Positions 17,098 to 25,810 of a stretch of DNA of 64,000 nt are shown one piece after another. The position numbers and the translations under genes were made by a program. The DNA is from Rhizophagus prolifer (taxonomy: Eukaryota > Glomeromycota > Glomeromycetes > Glomerales > Glomeraceae), in contig NQWY01024849.1 of NCBI GenBank assembly GCA_019425655.1, positions 1-64,000 on the forward strand. The letters run 5' to 3'. The stretch's first letter is position 1, and the number at the start of each line of letters is the position of its first letter. The notes beneath the pieces are model-generated. The model saw only the letters and a list, made by a program, of their open reading frames with translations, did no database searches and was not told the DNA's origin.

Positions 17098-18237
17098 ATG
17101 AAATCAATCTCAATATATACATTATTAATAAGCTTTTTCGTCTTTATCCAATGCAAAAAAGAAGATCCGAAAGATCCGAAAGCCAATTTGCCGAAAGATC
17201 AAAATGTCGTAATGCTTACCGATACACAACTGAAAAATGCACCGATAGAGACTACAATGCTGTCTTTACAAAACATATCGTCGGTACTGAAGCTTAACGG
17301 GATGATAGATGTTCCGCCACAGAATCTGGTTTCGGTAAGCATTCCACTCGGCGGTTACCTCAAGTCCAGCAGCCTTCTTCCTGGGATGCCAATCTCCAAA
17401 GGACAAGTTATTGCTGTCATAGAAAATCCACAGTTCATCCAGCTTCAGCAGGATTATCTGATGGCAAAATCCAAGTCACATTTTGCAGAATTGGACTACA
17501 ACCGCCAGAAAACCCTGAACCAAAGCCAGGCTAGTAGTGACAAAGCAATGCAACAAGCACAATCCGAGCTTAATAACCAGCGTATTTTGATGAACTCTCT
17601 TGCGCAGCAGCTCCGCCTTATCAATATTAATCCGGAAGCTTTAAAATCCGGGAGCATTACGAAAAGTGTACCTGTTTATAGCACCATTACAGGTTTTGTA
17701 AGCAAAGTAAATGTCAATATCGGGAAGTATGTGAATCCTTCAGATGTTCTTTTTGAATTAATTAATCCGGATGATATTCATCTAAATCTTAAAGTTTACG
17801 AGAAAGATCTGGAAAACCTGAAAAAAGGACAACGCTTCGTGGCATATACCAATGCAGACCCTGCTAAAAAATATTACGGGGAGATAATTTTGATAAGTAA
17901 AGACATTAACCAGGGAGGTCTGGCAGAAGTTCATTGTCATTTTGACAAATATGATCAGAGCCTGGTTCCCGGGATGTATATGAATGCCGAAATAGAAACC
18001 AGTACCTCTTTTTCCAACGCTATTCCGGAAGAAAGTATCGTAAATTTTGAAGGAAAAGATTTTGTCTTTGTGGAAACTAAAAAACAGACATACAGGCTGA
18101 CCCCTGTCACTTTAGGCGAAACTGAAAACGGCTTTGTGCAAATTCTCAACTTCGCAGACTTCAGCAATAAAAAAATAGTTACCAAAAACGCTTACACGCT
18201 TCTAATGAAACTGAAAAATACAGAAGAGGAAGAATAA
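17098..18237 (+). CDS. Periplasmic adaptor of metal RND pump (CzcB/CusB family), lipoprotein
   Basis: 379 residues starting 3 nt after the pump gene. The lipobox FIQC (Cys19) predicts a lipid-anchored adaptor. It has the barrel-sandwich halves (LGGYLKSSSLLPGMPISKGQ and STITGFVSKVNVNIGKYVNPSD) flanking a helical hairpin (about 120-185), then beta-barrel and membrane-proximal domains. It links the inner-membrane pump to the outer-membrane factor, which here is covalently part of the pump. Metal identity cannot be told. Confidence 0.93.
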   Translation: MKSISIYTLLISFFVFIQCKKEDPKDPKANLPKDQNVVMLTDTQLKNAPIETTMLSLQNISSVLKLNGMIDVPPQNLVSVSIPLGGYLKSSSLLPGMPISKGQVIAVIENPQFIQLQQDYLMAKSKSHFAELDYNRQKTLNQSQASSDKAMQQAQSELNNQRILMNSLAQQLRLININPEALKSGSITKSVPVYSTITGFVSKVNVNIGKYVNPSDVLFELINPDDIHLNLKVYEKDLENLKKGQRFVAYTNADPAKKYYGEIILISKDINQGGLAEVHCHFDKYDQSLVPGMYMNAEIETSTSFSNAIPEESIVNFEGKDFVFVETKKQTYRLTPVTLGETENGFVQILNFADFSNKKIVTKNAYTLLMKLKNTEEEE

Positions 18238-18281
18238 AGATATATACTATAAAAATAATTTTTAATTAAACATTTACCATT

Positions 18282-18746
18282 ATGAAAAAGTCATCGTTAA
18301 TAAAAAAAATAATCTTTGCCATTATATTAATCTTTGTAATAATCCAGTTTTTCGATACCGATAAAAATATATCGGTTGCCGCATCAGAGAATGCAATTGA
18401 AAAACATTATCAGGTGTCATCCCATGTACAGGGCTTATTAAAAACAAGCTGTTACGATTGTCATTCTAATAATACGGCATATCCCTGGTATAGTAATATA
18501 CAGCCGGTAAAATGGTGGTTGGCAGATCACGTCAATTCAGGGAAGAGGCATTTGAATTTTGATGAATTTAATACCTATACTAAAGAAAGAAAATTGAAGA
18601 AATTAGATGAAATTGTCGAAACCGTTAAAGAGGGAGAAATGCCGCTTAGCTCGTATACAATAATCCATCATAATGCAAAATTATCTTCTACGGATAAATC
18701 GGAAATAGAAAAATGGGTGGTTCAGGTTAAAAAGGAGATCAATTAA
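18282..18746 (+). CDS. Haem-binding domain protein (PF14376 type)
   Basis: 154 residues with an N-terminal membrane anchor (about residues 8-23) and a single c-type haem motif CYDCH (57-61) followed by SNNTAYPWYSNIQPVKWWL, the signature of the small haem-binding domain family of Bacteroidetes. It faces the periplasm and probably carries electrons or senses redox state. It sits between the metal efflux genes and the P-type ATPase on the same strand. Confidence 0.9.
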   Translation: MKKSSLIKKIIFAIILIFVIIQFFDTDKNISVAASENAIEKHYQVSSHVQGLLKTSCYDCHSNNTAYPWYSNIQPVKWWLADHVNSGKRHLNFDEFNTYTKERKLKKLDEIVETVKEGEMPLSSYTIIHHNAKLSSTDKSEIEKWVVQVKKEIN

Positions 18747-18817
18747 TAATTAAAATCATCAATATTATTCTGTTATGACAAAAACATTCAGTAATTTTAA
18801 TACTACATCCATTTCAC

Positions 18818-21325
18818 ATGAATTACAATATCCCTGAAAATCTCAAAGGTCTTACAGAAGCGGAAGTGGAAGCTTCCCGGAAAAAATACGGATATAACCG
18901 GCTTGAAGCAGTTAAAAATGAAACATGGGCAGATATGCTTATTGATATTCTGAAAGAACCCATGCTTATTTTATTGATATGTGTTTCACTTATCTATGTA
19001 ATCATAGGTGACTATGGTGAGGCTTTATTTATGTTGGTTGCGATAATAGGAGTAACGGCTATCTCTTTCTATCAGGATAACCGAAGTAAAAAGGCCCTGG
19101 AAGAACTTGAAAAATTGAACGAGCCTTTAAGTACGGTTATAAGAAATTCAAAGATTATTAAAGTACCCACTTTTGAAATTGCTGTGGGAGATCTCTGTAT
19201 TACCGAAGAAGGAAATTTGATCAATGCAGATGGTACCATTGTACATAGCAATGATTTTTCCGTTAATCAGTCTTCACTTACAGGGGAGAGCTTTTCTGTT
19301 TTTAAAGACAGCAAATCAGAAGATAATAAAGTATACAGCGGAACAATTACTGTTTCCGGACTTGCAGTTTTTGAGGTAGAACAAATAGGAAAAGAAACCA
19401 AAGTAGGAAAAATAGGGCAGTCTATACTAGGAATAAAAGAAGAAATATCTCCTTTACAGCTCCAGATCCGGAATTTTGTAAAAGGCATGGCCATTATTGG
19501 TCTGATAATTTTTTTGGCGGTATGTATTTTTAGTTATATTAAAACGGAAGACTTTGTGAGCAGCTTATTAAGCGGTTTGACTTTGGCGATGTCTGTACTT
19601 CCTGAGGAAATTCCTGTGGCTTTTACCACCTTTATGGCTTTGGGAGCCTGGAAGCTGATGCGGGAAGGAATTATTATCAAACGAAGCAGTATTGTCGAAA
19701 CGTTGGGAAGTGTTACAGTGATATGTACAGATAAAACGGGAACAATTACCGAAAACTCAATGCAGCTAAAACATCTTTATGATTATAAGTCTGATACGAT
19801 TTATGAACAGGAGAATTTCAAGACAAAAGAGCTGGATGAACTTATTGATTATGCGATGTGGAGCAGTGAGCCAGTTCCGTTTGATCCGATGGAAATAACT
19901 TTACATAAGGTGTATGAGCAGACTCAGGATTCTGACGACAGAAAAAATTATCAGTTATTTCATGAATATCCGTTGGAAGGAAAACCTCCTATGATGACCC
20001 ATCTTTTTGAAAATGAACAAAAAGAGAGAATTATTGCGGCAAAAGGTGCTCCTGAAGCAATTCTTACTGTTTCTGAACTTTCAGAAGAGGAAAAGAATAA
20101 AATCAGAAATATTGTAAAAGAATTTGGTGAAAAGGGATATCGGGTTCTTGGAGTTGCCAAATCTCATTTCGAAGGAAATAATTTCCCTGAAAACCAGCAG
20201 GATTTTAGTTTTGAATTTTTAGGACTGACCGCATTTTATGATCCTCCAAAAAAAGAAATAAAAGAAGTTCTTCAGCATATTTATAACGCAGGGATTAAGG
20301 TAAAGGTAATTACAGGGGATAATGCGGATACCACAAAGGCCATTGCATTGCAAGCCGGGATTATCAATAATGCTCCTGCAGTTAATGGGAGTGATATCAC
20401 CGCAAGTTCAGAAGATGATTTAATGAAACTTTCTGAAAAAACGACTCTGTTTACAAGAATGTTTCCTGAAGCAAAGCTTGAAGTGGTGAATGCACTGAAA
20501 GCACAGGGGAACGTAGTGGCTATGTTGGGAGATGGAGTGAACGACGGACCTGCATTAAAAGCTGCCCATATAGGAGTCGCAATGGGAAATAAAGGAACCG
20601 AAATTGCCAAATCAGCAGCAGCACTCGTCATTACGAATGATGATCTTGAAAAGCTGGTAGTAGGAATTGCTGCGGGGCGGAGAATTTATGCCAATATCAA
20701 AAAAGCTGTTCAGTATATTATTTCTATTCATATTCCCATTATCCTTACAGTTTCTTTGCCTTTATTCCTGGGATGGGTATTCCCTCACATATTTACTCCG
20801 GTTCATGTTATTTTTCTTGAACTGGTAATGGGACCTACCTGTTCCATTGTATATGAAAATGAGCCCATTGAAAAAGATGCGATGCGCAGACCTCCCAGAA
20901 TGCTTACAGATACATTTCTGAACTGGAGGGAGCTTATGGTAAGTATTATTCAGGGACTGGTTATCACAGCAGGAATACTATGGATATATCAACATTCTGT
21001 CCACCTGGGGAATGATGAGCCTACAACAAGAGCTTTGGTGTTCAGCACTTTAATATCTGCGAATATTTTACTGAGTTTGGTAAATCGATCTTTCCATTAC
21101 AGTATTTTTGAAAGTTTTAAAAATCGCAATTATTTATTAGCAGGGATTTCCGCGTTGGTTCTTGTATTATTGTTTGTTATTCTATATGTGAAGCCGGTAT
21201 CAGGATTCTTTAGTGTAGCGCCTCTTACAGTAAAAGAATTAGGATTAACATTCCTTACTGCTGCAGTTTCTGTGCTTTGGTTTGAGATTTATAAGCTTCT
21301 AAAAAGGCTTTTGGAAAGGAAATAA
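18818..21325 (+). CDS. P-type cation-transporting ATPase (P2/Ca2+-like)
   Basis: 835 residues. The actuator motif is TGES (155-158), TM4 has PEEIP (262-266), the phosphorylation motif is DKTGT with Asp305, and the hinge is GDGVNDGPALKAA. About eight to ten membrane segments are arranged as in calcium-type pumps. No N-terminal CxxC metal-binding domain is present and TM4 lacks CPC, which argues against Cu/Zn P1B function; Ca2+ or Mn2+ export is more likely. It is last in the metal-handling run. Confidence 0.93.
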   Translation: MNYNIPENLKGLTEAEVEASRKKYGYNRLEAVKNETWADMLIDILKEPMLILLICVSLIYVIIGDYGEALFMLVAIIGVTAISFYQDNRSKKALEELEKLNEPLSTVIRNSKIIKVPTFEIAVGDLCITEEGNLINADGTIVHSNDFSVNQSSLTGESFSVFKDSKSEDNKVYSGTITVSGLAVFEVEQIGKETKVGKIGQSILGIKEEISPLQLQIRNFVKGMAIIGLIIFLAVCIFSYIKTEDFVSSLLSGLTLAMSVLPEEIPVAFTTFMALGAWKLMREGIIIKRSSIVETLGSVTVICTDKTGTITENSMQLKHLYDYKSDTIYEQENFKTKELDELIDYAMWSSEPVPFDPMEITLHKVYEQTQDSDDRKNYQLFHEYPLEGKPPMMTHLFENEQKERIIAAKGAPEAILTVSELSEEEKNKIRNIVKEFGEKGYRVLGVAKSHFEGNNFPENQQDFSFEFLGLTAFYDPPKKEIKEVLQHIYNAGIKVKVITGDNADTTKAIALQAGIINNAPAVNGSDITASSEDDLMKLSEKTTLFTRMFPEAKLEVVNALKAQGNVVAMLGDGVNDGPALKAAHIGVAMGNKGTEIAKSAAALVITNDDLEKLVVGIAAGRRIYANIKKAVQYIISIHIPIILTVSLPLFLGWVFPHIFTPVHVIFLELVMGPTCSIVYENEPIEKDAMRRPPRMLTDTFLNWRELMVSIIQGLVITAGILWIYQHSVHLGNDEPTTRALVFSTLISANILLSLVNRSFHYSIFESFKNRNYLLAGISALVLVLLFVILYVKPVSGFFSVAPLTVKELGLTFLTAAVSVLWFEIYKLLKRLLERK

Positions 21326-21341
21326 AAAATAATGATTCCTA

Positions 21342-21362
21342 ATAAAATATTTTATAATTTTG
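21342..21362 (+). promoter_or_regulatory. Second copy of palindromic operator joined to -7 box
   Basis: ATAAAATATTTTAT (21342-21355) is a perfect 14-bp palindrome that shares its last T with TAATTTTG (21355-21362). The GTG start is at 21367. Relative to the copy at 12202, G:C became A:T at symmetric positions, so the dyad is kept. Confidence 0.6.
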
Positions 21363-21366
21363 ATTT

Positions 21367-21756
21367 GTGAAAAAATTGATTTCCATACTGTTATTGTCAC
21401 TGTATTTAATTTCAACAACTGAAGTATATCAGCTGTTGAAAATTCCGACTTTGATAGAACATTATTGGGAGCACAAAAAGTTGAATCCGGAAATGTCTCT
21501 TACAGCGTTTCTGAAAACCCATTATGAAAATCCCGTTAAAGATGGAGATTATGGTAAAGATCAGAAACTGCCGTTTGTAATTCATTCTGCACCATTAACT
21601 TTGATATTCACGATTCACCCAGGCTTTTGTTTTGAAGCAAAGGCTGAAAGTTTCAGACCATTACAATCTCATAAAATTCCTTCAAAAGATGAAGATTTTT
21701 GTTACAAAGGATTTACAGGGTCCGTCTGGGAACCACCGAAATCTTTGCCCATATAA
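21367..21756 (+). CDS. Small exported His-rich protein, second paralogue, leaderless GTG start
   Basis: 129 residues, clearly homologous to the protein at 12228: the same MKKLISILLLSLYL signal segment, EHYWEHKKLNPEMSL, KTHYENPVKDGDYGKDQKLPF and a terminal VWEPP. The GTG at 21367 lies 5 nt after the -7 box, which predicts a leaderless message. It heads the thioredoxin-ApbE-DUF4266-DUF3570 run. The shared promoter suggests both copies answer to one regulator. Function unknown; metal binding outside the cytoplasm is my guess from the His/Asp pattern. Confidence 0.8.
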   Translation: MKKLISILLLSLYLISTTEVYQLLKIPTLIEHYWEHKKLNPEMSLTAFLKTHYENPVKDGDYGKDQKLPFVIHSAPLTLIFTIHPGFCFEAKAESFRPLQSHKIPSKDEDFCYKGFTGSVWEPPKSLPI

Positions 21757-21765
21757 TCTATTTAA

Positions 21766-21786
21766 TTTGATTGATCTACAATCAAA
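21766..21786 (+). terminator. Hairpin after second His-rich paralogue
   Basis: TTTGATTG pairs with CAATCAAA around ATCTA, 10 nt after the stop codon and 40 nt before the thioredoxin gene. It has the same position and a related stem (TTGATTG) as the hairpin at 12624. There is no good T-run, so attenuation or RNA processing is as likely as termination. Confidence 0.4.
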
Positions 21787-21826
21787 CAACATCATTATTC
21801 TCTAAAATCATTATAAAAATTAAATA

Positions 21827-22273
21827 ATGAAAACACTATTTTCAGCCATATTAATGGTTGTATTCGCTGTTGGCATTCAAGCGCAGAGTCGTTGGGAAAG
21901 TGCCAAAAAAATGGCGTCTCAAAATAAAGAACTTATTTTACTGAACTTTTCAGGTTCAGATTGGTGTATTCCATGCATCAAGCTTCATAAAAATATCATT
22001 GAAACCGATGAATTTAAAAAGCTGGAAACCGAAAATATCGCTGTTTACATCAATGCAGATTTTCCAAGAAACAAAAAGAATCAGCTTTCTCCGGAATTGA
22101 AAAAAGAAAATGCATCGCTTGCTGATCAATATAATCCGAAAGGACTTTTTCCTTACACCCTTTTATTGAATTCGGAGGGAAAGGTTTTGAAAAGCTGGGA
22201 GGGACTTCCATCTGAAAATGCTTTAGCTTTCACCAAAGAAGTACGGAACATTAAAGAAAATCAAAATAAATAA
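21827..22273 (+). CDS. Secreted thioredoxin-like protein
   Basis: 148 residues: signal peptide ending GIQAQ (about residue 20), then a thioredoxin fold with the active site SDWCIPC (Cys47, Cys50), of the thioredoxin_7/DsbD-gamma kind. It probably works as a periplasmic thiol reductase or isomerase. It starts the four-gene cluster with ApbE, DUF4266 and DUF3570; the ApbE gene follows after 6 nt. Confidence 0.92.
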   Translation: MKTLFSAILMVVFAVGIQAQSRWESAKKMASQNKELILLNFSGSDWCIPCIKLHKNIIETDEFKKLETENIAVYINADFPRNKKNQLSPELKKENASLADQYNPKGLFPYTLLLNSEGKVLKSWEGLPSENALAFTKEVRNIKENQNK

Positions 22274-22279
22274 GATCAT

Positions 22280-23206
22280 ATGTTGAGAGAATTCAAAAGA
22301 CCTCAGAAATTAATGGGGAACGCTTTTGAAATTACCGTTGTAAGTGACAATGAAAATTTGGCTAATCAGCATATTGATGCAGCTATTGACGAAATTCGGA
22401 GGATTGAAAGACTTTTAACTACTTTCAACGACGAAAGCCAAACCCATCTTATCAATAAAAATGCAGGCATAAAGCCTGTGAAAGTAGATGGGGAAATCTT
22501 TGGTTTAATTGAAAGAAGCTTGAGAATCAGTAAAATTACAGACGGATATTTTGACATTTCTTACGGTGGAATCGACAAAAGCTTCTGGAATTTTGACCGG
22601 CAGATGCAACAGCTTCCTGATCCTGAACTGATCAAAAAACATCTGAAACTGGTTAATTATCATAACATCATTCTTGACCATCACAATCAAACAGTTTTCC
22701 TGAAAGAAAAAGGAATGAGAATAGGCTTTGGGGGAATTGGGAAAGGTTATGCAGCGGAGATGGCAAAAAGACTTCTTCAGAACAGAGGCGTAGAATCAGG
22801 AATTGTAAATGCATCAGGGGATTTAACAGCCTGGGGAAATCAGGCAGACGGAAAACCATGGACGGTTGGAATTGCTGATCCTGATAACGCCGGAAAACCA
22901 TTTTCTTACATGAATATTACTGATATGGCGGTAGCAACATCTGGGAATTACGAAAAATTTGTGGTCATCAACGGGAAAAAATATTCTCATACCATTAATC
23001 CAAAAACAGGAATGCCTGTTTCGGGGGTGAAAAGTGTTACAATCTTTTGTCCTAATGCAGAAATTGCTGATGCAATGGCAACTCCTGTAAGCATTATGGG
23101 AATTGATGCGTCACTTAATATGGTAAACCAGATCAATCATCTGGAATGCATCATTATCGATGATCAGGACAATATATATTCCTCTCAAAATATTAATTTA
23201 AAATGA
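22280..23206 (+). CDS. apbE: FAD:protein FMN transferase (ApbE family)
   Basis: 308 residues covering the whole ApbE fold: GNAFEITV, the FAD-binding GFGGIGKGYAAE, NASGDLTAWG, and the C-terminal HTINPKTGMPVSGVKSVTIF with AEIADAMATPV for Mg2+ binding. The enzyme attaches FMN to Thr/Ser of partner proteins. No signal peptide or lipobox is visible before the fold, and an in-frame stop close upstream excludes a longer start, so the protein looks cytoplasmic, unusual for this mainly periplasmic family. The substrate is probably encoded beside it. Confidence 0.92.
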   Translation: MLREFKRPQKLMGNAFEITVVSDNENLANQHIDAAIDEIRRIERLLTTFNDESQTHLINKNAGIKPVKVDGEIFGLIERSLRISKITDGYFDISYGGIDKSFWNFDRQMQQLPDPELIKKHLKLVNYHNIILDHHNQTVFLKEKGMRIGFGGIGKGYAAEMAKRLLQNRGVESGIVNASGDLTAWGNQADGKPWTVGIADPDNAGKPFSYMNITDMAVATSGNYEKFVVINGKKYSHTINPKTGMPVSGVKSVTIFCPNAEIADAMATPVSIMGIDASLNMVNQINHLECIIIDDQDNIYSSQNINLK

Positions 23207-23299
23207 AATGCTTTGTCATTCTGAACGAAATAAAATGAAGTGAAGAATCTCTATCTGAATTTCAGGATTCAAAATAAGCATTCTAAAAACATCTTTAAA

Positions 23300-23521
23300 A
23301 TGAAAAACCTTATAAAAATATCAGCTTGCTTACTGATCACAGTAGCTTCGGTACAGTCCTGCACAACCGTAAAAGAGTACGAAAAAAATAAATTGAACGA
23401 TGCCGAAATGGTTCTCGGAAACCGCACAATAGAAAAAACCGAACTGAGCTTTCAGTCCTACAGAGAAGGATCTTCGGGCGCAAATGCCGGAAAAGTTGGC
23501 GGTGGTTGTGGATGTAATTAA
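23300..23521 (+). CDS. Small DUF4266 lipoprotein
   Basis: 73 residues from ATG 23300: lipoprotein signal ending VQSC (Cys21), then TTVKEYEKNKLNDAEM, LGNRTIEK, and the Ser/Gly/Cys tail EGSSGANAGKVGGGCGCN typical of DUF4266. An upstream ATG at 23240 would add 20 polar residues before the signal and was not used. The EGSSGAN stretch recalls the ApbE flavinylation motif (Dxx[ST]GAT) but has Asn at the acceptor position, so FMN attachment is only a possibility. Confidence 0.85.
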   Translation: MKNLIKISACLLITVASVQSCTTVKEYEKNKLNDAEMVLGNRTIEKTELSFQSYREGSSGANAGKVGGGCGCN

Positions 23522-23556
23522 AAAGAGTAATCGTAAAATTTAATTGTGATTCAAAA

Positions 23557-24747
23557 ATGAAAAAATTGATCGTAAGTGTTATTGCTCTTTTCGGAATTTT
23601 CAACGCAAAAGCACAGGAAAACACAAACAATGAACAGCCTAAAAAACTGACTTTTGATGAAGCTAATTTAGTTTCAAGCTATTATAAACAAAACGGAAAC
23701 AATTCCGCAGTGACGGGAGGAATCGGGACGGAAAAACTGACCGATATTTCCAATACCATCGATGTAACTATGGTAAAATACGACAAGAAAGACAGGAAAA
23801 ATAAATTCGATCTCAGTGTCGGGATCGATCATTATACGTCCGCTTCGTCGGATATGATCGATCTGAAAGCCAATTCATCAGCTTCCCACGCAGACAACAG
23901 AATTTATCCTGCATTAAGCTGGAGCCGTGAGAATACTGAAAAAGGAACGACTTTAATGGCGGGTATTTCTACATCTTTTGAATTTGATTATGCATCTTAT
24001 GGTGCAAACATCGGGTTTTCGCAAAAAACCAAGAACAGAATGGGAGAGTTTACGGCGAAATTCCAGACTTATCTGGATCAGGTAAAGCTGATTGCTCCGA
24101 TTGAACTCAGAACAAACGGAAGCACCGGAGGAGAACACGAAAACTACGGAACCAGCGGAAGAAATACTTTTGCGCTGTCACTTTCTTATTCGCAGATCAT
24201 TAATCAGAATTTTCAGGTTGAATTTTTGGCGGATGGTGTTCAGCAGACGGGATATTTAAGTTTGCCTTTCCACAGGGTTTATTTCAATGATAATTCAGTT
24301 CATCAGGAAGCTTTGCCGGATAAAAGGTTTAAAATTCCTTTGGGAGTAAGAGCGAATTATTTCCTCGGGGACAAAGTGATTCTGAGAGCGTATTATCGTT
24401 ATTATACCGACGATTGGGGCTTGAAATCCAATACTTTCAGCCTGGAAACACCTGTGAAAATTTCGCCTTTTATTTCGGTAAGCCCGTTTTACAGGTATTA
24501 TTCTCAGACTGCGGCTAAATATTTTGCGCCTTATCAAGAGCACACGGCTTTTGATGACTTTTATACGAGTAATTATGACCTTTCAAAATTCGACAGTCAT
24601 TTTTACGGAGCAGGAATCAGAATCAGTCCGAAGAACGGTTTATTTGGTGTTGAAAGGCTGAATATGCTGGAAATCAGATACGGACATTACACGAAATCCG
24701 TGGGAATGAAGTCTGATATCATCTCTCTGAATTTGAGATTTAAATAA
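23557..24747 (+). CDS. DUF3570 outer-membrane protein
   Basis: 396 residues with a signal peptide ending NAKAQ and a long beta-rich body (repeated YxxYYSxxxxKYFxPYQEHTAFDDF and similar strands) finishing in DIISLNLRFK, as an outer-membrane barrel would. It is recognised as DUF3570 by its constant company of ApbE, a small Cys-tailed DUF4266 lipoprotein and a thioredoxin. The cluster is thought to serve an extracytoplasmic redox function; the exact role is not established. Confidence 0.85.
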   Translation: MKKLIVSVIALFGIFNAKAQENTNNEQPKKLTFDEANLVSSYYKQNGNNSAVTGGIGTEKLTDISNTIDVTMVKYDKKDRKNKFDLSVGIDHYTSASSDMIDLKANSSASHADNRIYPALSWSRENTEKGTTLMAGISTSFEFDYASYGANIGFSQKTKNRMGEFTAKFQTYLDQVKLIAPIELRTNGSTGGEHENYGTSGRNTFALSLSYSQIINQNFQVEFLADGVQQTGYLSLPFHRVYFNDNSVHQEALPDKRFKIPLGVRANYFLGDKVILRAYYRYYTDDWGLKSNTFSLETPVKISPFISVSPFYRYYSQTAAKYFAPYQEHTAFDDFYTSNYDLSKFDSHFYGAGIRISPKNGLFGVERLNMLEIRYGHYTKSVGMKSDIISLNLRFK

Positions 24748-25129
24748 AATCATTTTTCTGTTAGGATTTTCAAGATTAGACTCCCATTAAGTTTCAAGTT
24801 GAGTAAGATCCAAACTGAATTTTTTTCAAAAAAAACCGGTAAAAAGAAGATATGAAGTGTTGACAAAGAATAAAAACCAAAAGGAAACGGAATAATTGAA
24901 GGATGTCTTTAGGAAGGAAACTGTTTATGCCGTAGTACTTTGGGATACGATGTTGGCTGGCAACAATACATTAACTACCTTTTTACCGGCTTACTATTGA
25001 AAAGTTCATTATAGTGCTGAATAGCGTTTATAAATTTTCGCAGGGTAAACTTTTATAAAATTTTTAAACCTTTGATTGTTATATTAGTAAGAAAATGATT
25101 TAAAGAAAAAAAATATGGTTAATTATATT
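24748..25129. other. Intergenic stretch without recognisable gene
   Basis: About 380 AT-rich nt between DUF3570 and the Crp-type gene. I find no open frame of substance, no strong hairpin with T-run and no repeat of other parts of the window. Confidence 0.5.
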
Positions 25130-25137
25130 TATATTTG
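25130..25137 (+). promoter_or_regulatory. -7 box immediately before Crp-type gene
   Basis: TATATTTG fits TAnnTTTG and ends 3 nt before ATG 25141, again predicting a leaderless or nearly leaderless message. The in-frame TTG at 25135 lies inside this box, so ATG 25141 is the better start. Confidence 0.5.
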
Positions 25138-25140
25138 AGA

Positions 25141-25745
25141 ATGAATATTTATGAAATAGTAGATCCTGAATTCAAGAAAGAAATTACGGAGAGTCGTGAC
25201 TTAAAACTGTTCCCTTCGGGTACTGTAATTTTAGATATTGATTCCTATGTAAATTATATTCCGCTAGTGATGTCAGGTAGTGTTAAAGTCGTACGGACAG
25301 AAGAAGATGGAAGAGAAATTCTTCTCTATTATCTGACTCCGGGAGAAAGTTGTATCTCATCGATACTTTCCGGGCTTACACAGGATACCTCAAAAGTTAA
25401 GGCTGTAGTAGAGGAAGATGCCGAAATTTTAATGCTTTCTTTAGTAAAAGCTAAGGAGTGGCTTACAAAATATCCGGAATGGTCAACTTTTGTCTTTGAA
25501 CTTTACCACAAAAGATTTGAAGATCTGGTTACGATGGTCAACTCTATTGCTTTCCAAAAAGTAGATGGATTCTCTATTTATTAGATCAGAAATCCCAACT
25601 ATACAAGTCTAAAGAACTTAATGTAACCCACCAGCAATTGGCGGACGAACTCGGAATTACAAGAGAAGCCGTTAGCCGTGTTCTCAAACAGATTGAAACG
25701 GACGGTAAAATAAAACTTTCCCGAAATAAAATTACCCTATTGTAA
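25141..25745 (+). pseudogene. Crp/Fnr-family regulator, frameshifted before the DNA-binding domain
   Basis: The first frame gives a cyclic-nucleotide-binding-like domain (LFPSGTVILDIDSYVNYIPL, VVRTEEDGREILLYYLTPGESC, ending NSIAFQKVDG) and stops at 25582-25584. From about 25566 the -1 frame continues the same protein: WILYLLDQKSQLYKS, the helix-turn-helix HQQLADELGITREAVSRVLKQIE and a stop at 25743-25745. A small deletion near 25565-25570, where relatives have about KVDER, explains it. If the shift is real, the product has no DNA-binding domain. It stands directly before genes carrying Crp-like sites. Confidence 0.85.
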
Positions 25746-25785
25746 CCTTCATCACTGACAGGCTTTTATTTCCATCTTACATTTG
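25741..25785 (+). promoter_or_regulatory. Crp-like site and -7 box before rhodanese/OsmC (site 1)
   Basis: TGTAA-N6-TCACT (25741-25756) is followed, 21 nt later, by TACATTTG (25778-25785). The site centre falls about 41 nt before the expected start, the class II activator position. The left half overlaps the last codons of the regulator gene. Confidence 0.65.
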
Positions 25786-25810
25786 TATCATCAATTTAAA
25801 AATCAATAAA

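Noticed and set aside
25141-25745. Programmed frameshifting in the Crp-type gene
   Set aside because: There is only a five-A run and no convincing slippery heptamer or downstream structure; a small deletion near the KVDER position explains the break better.
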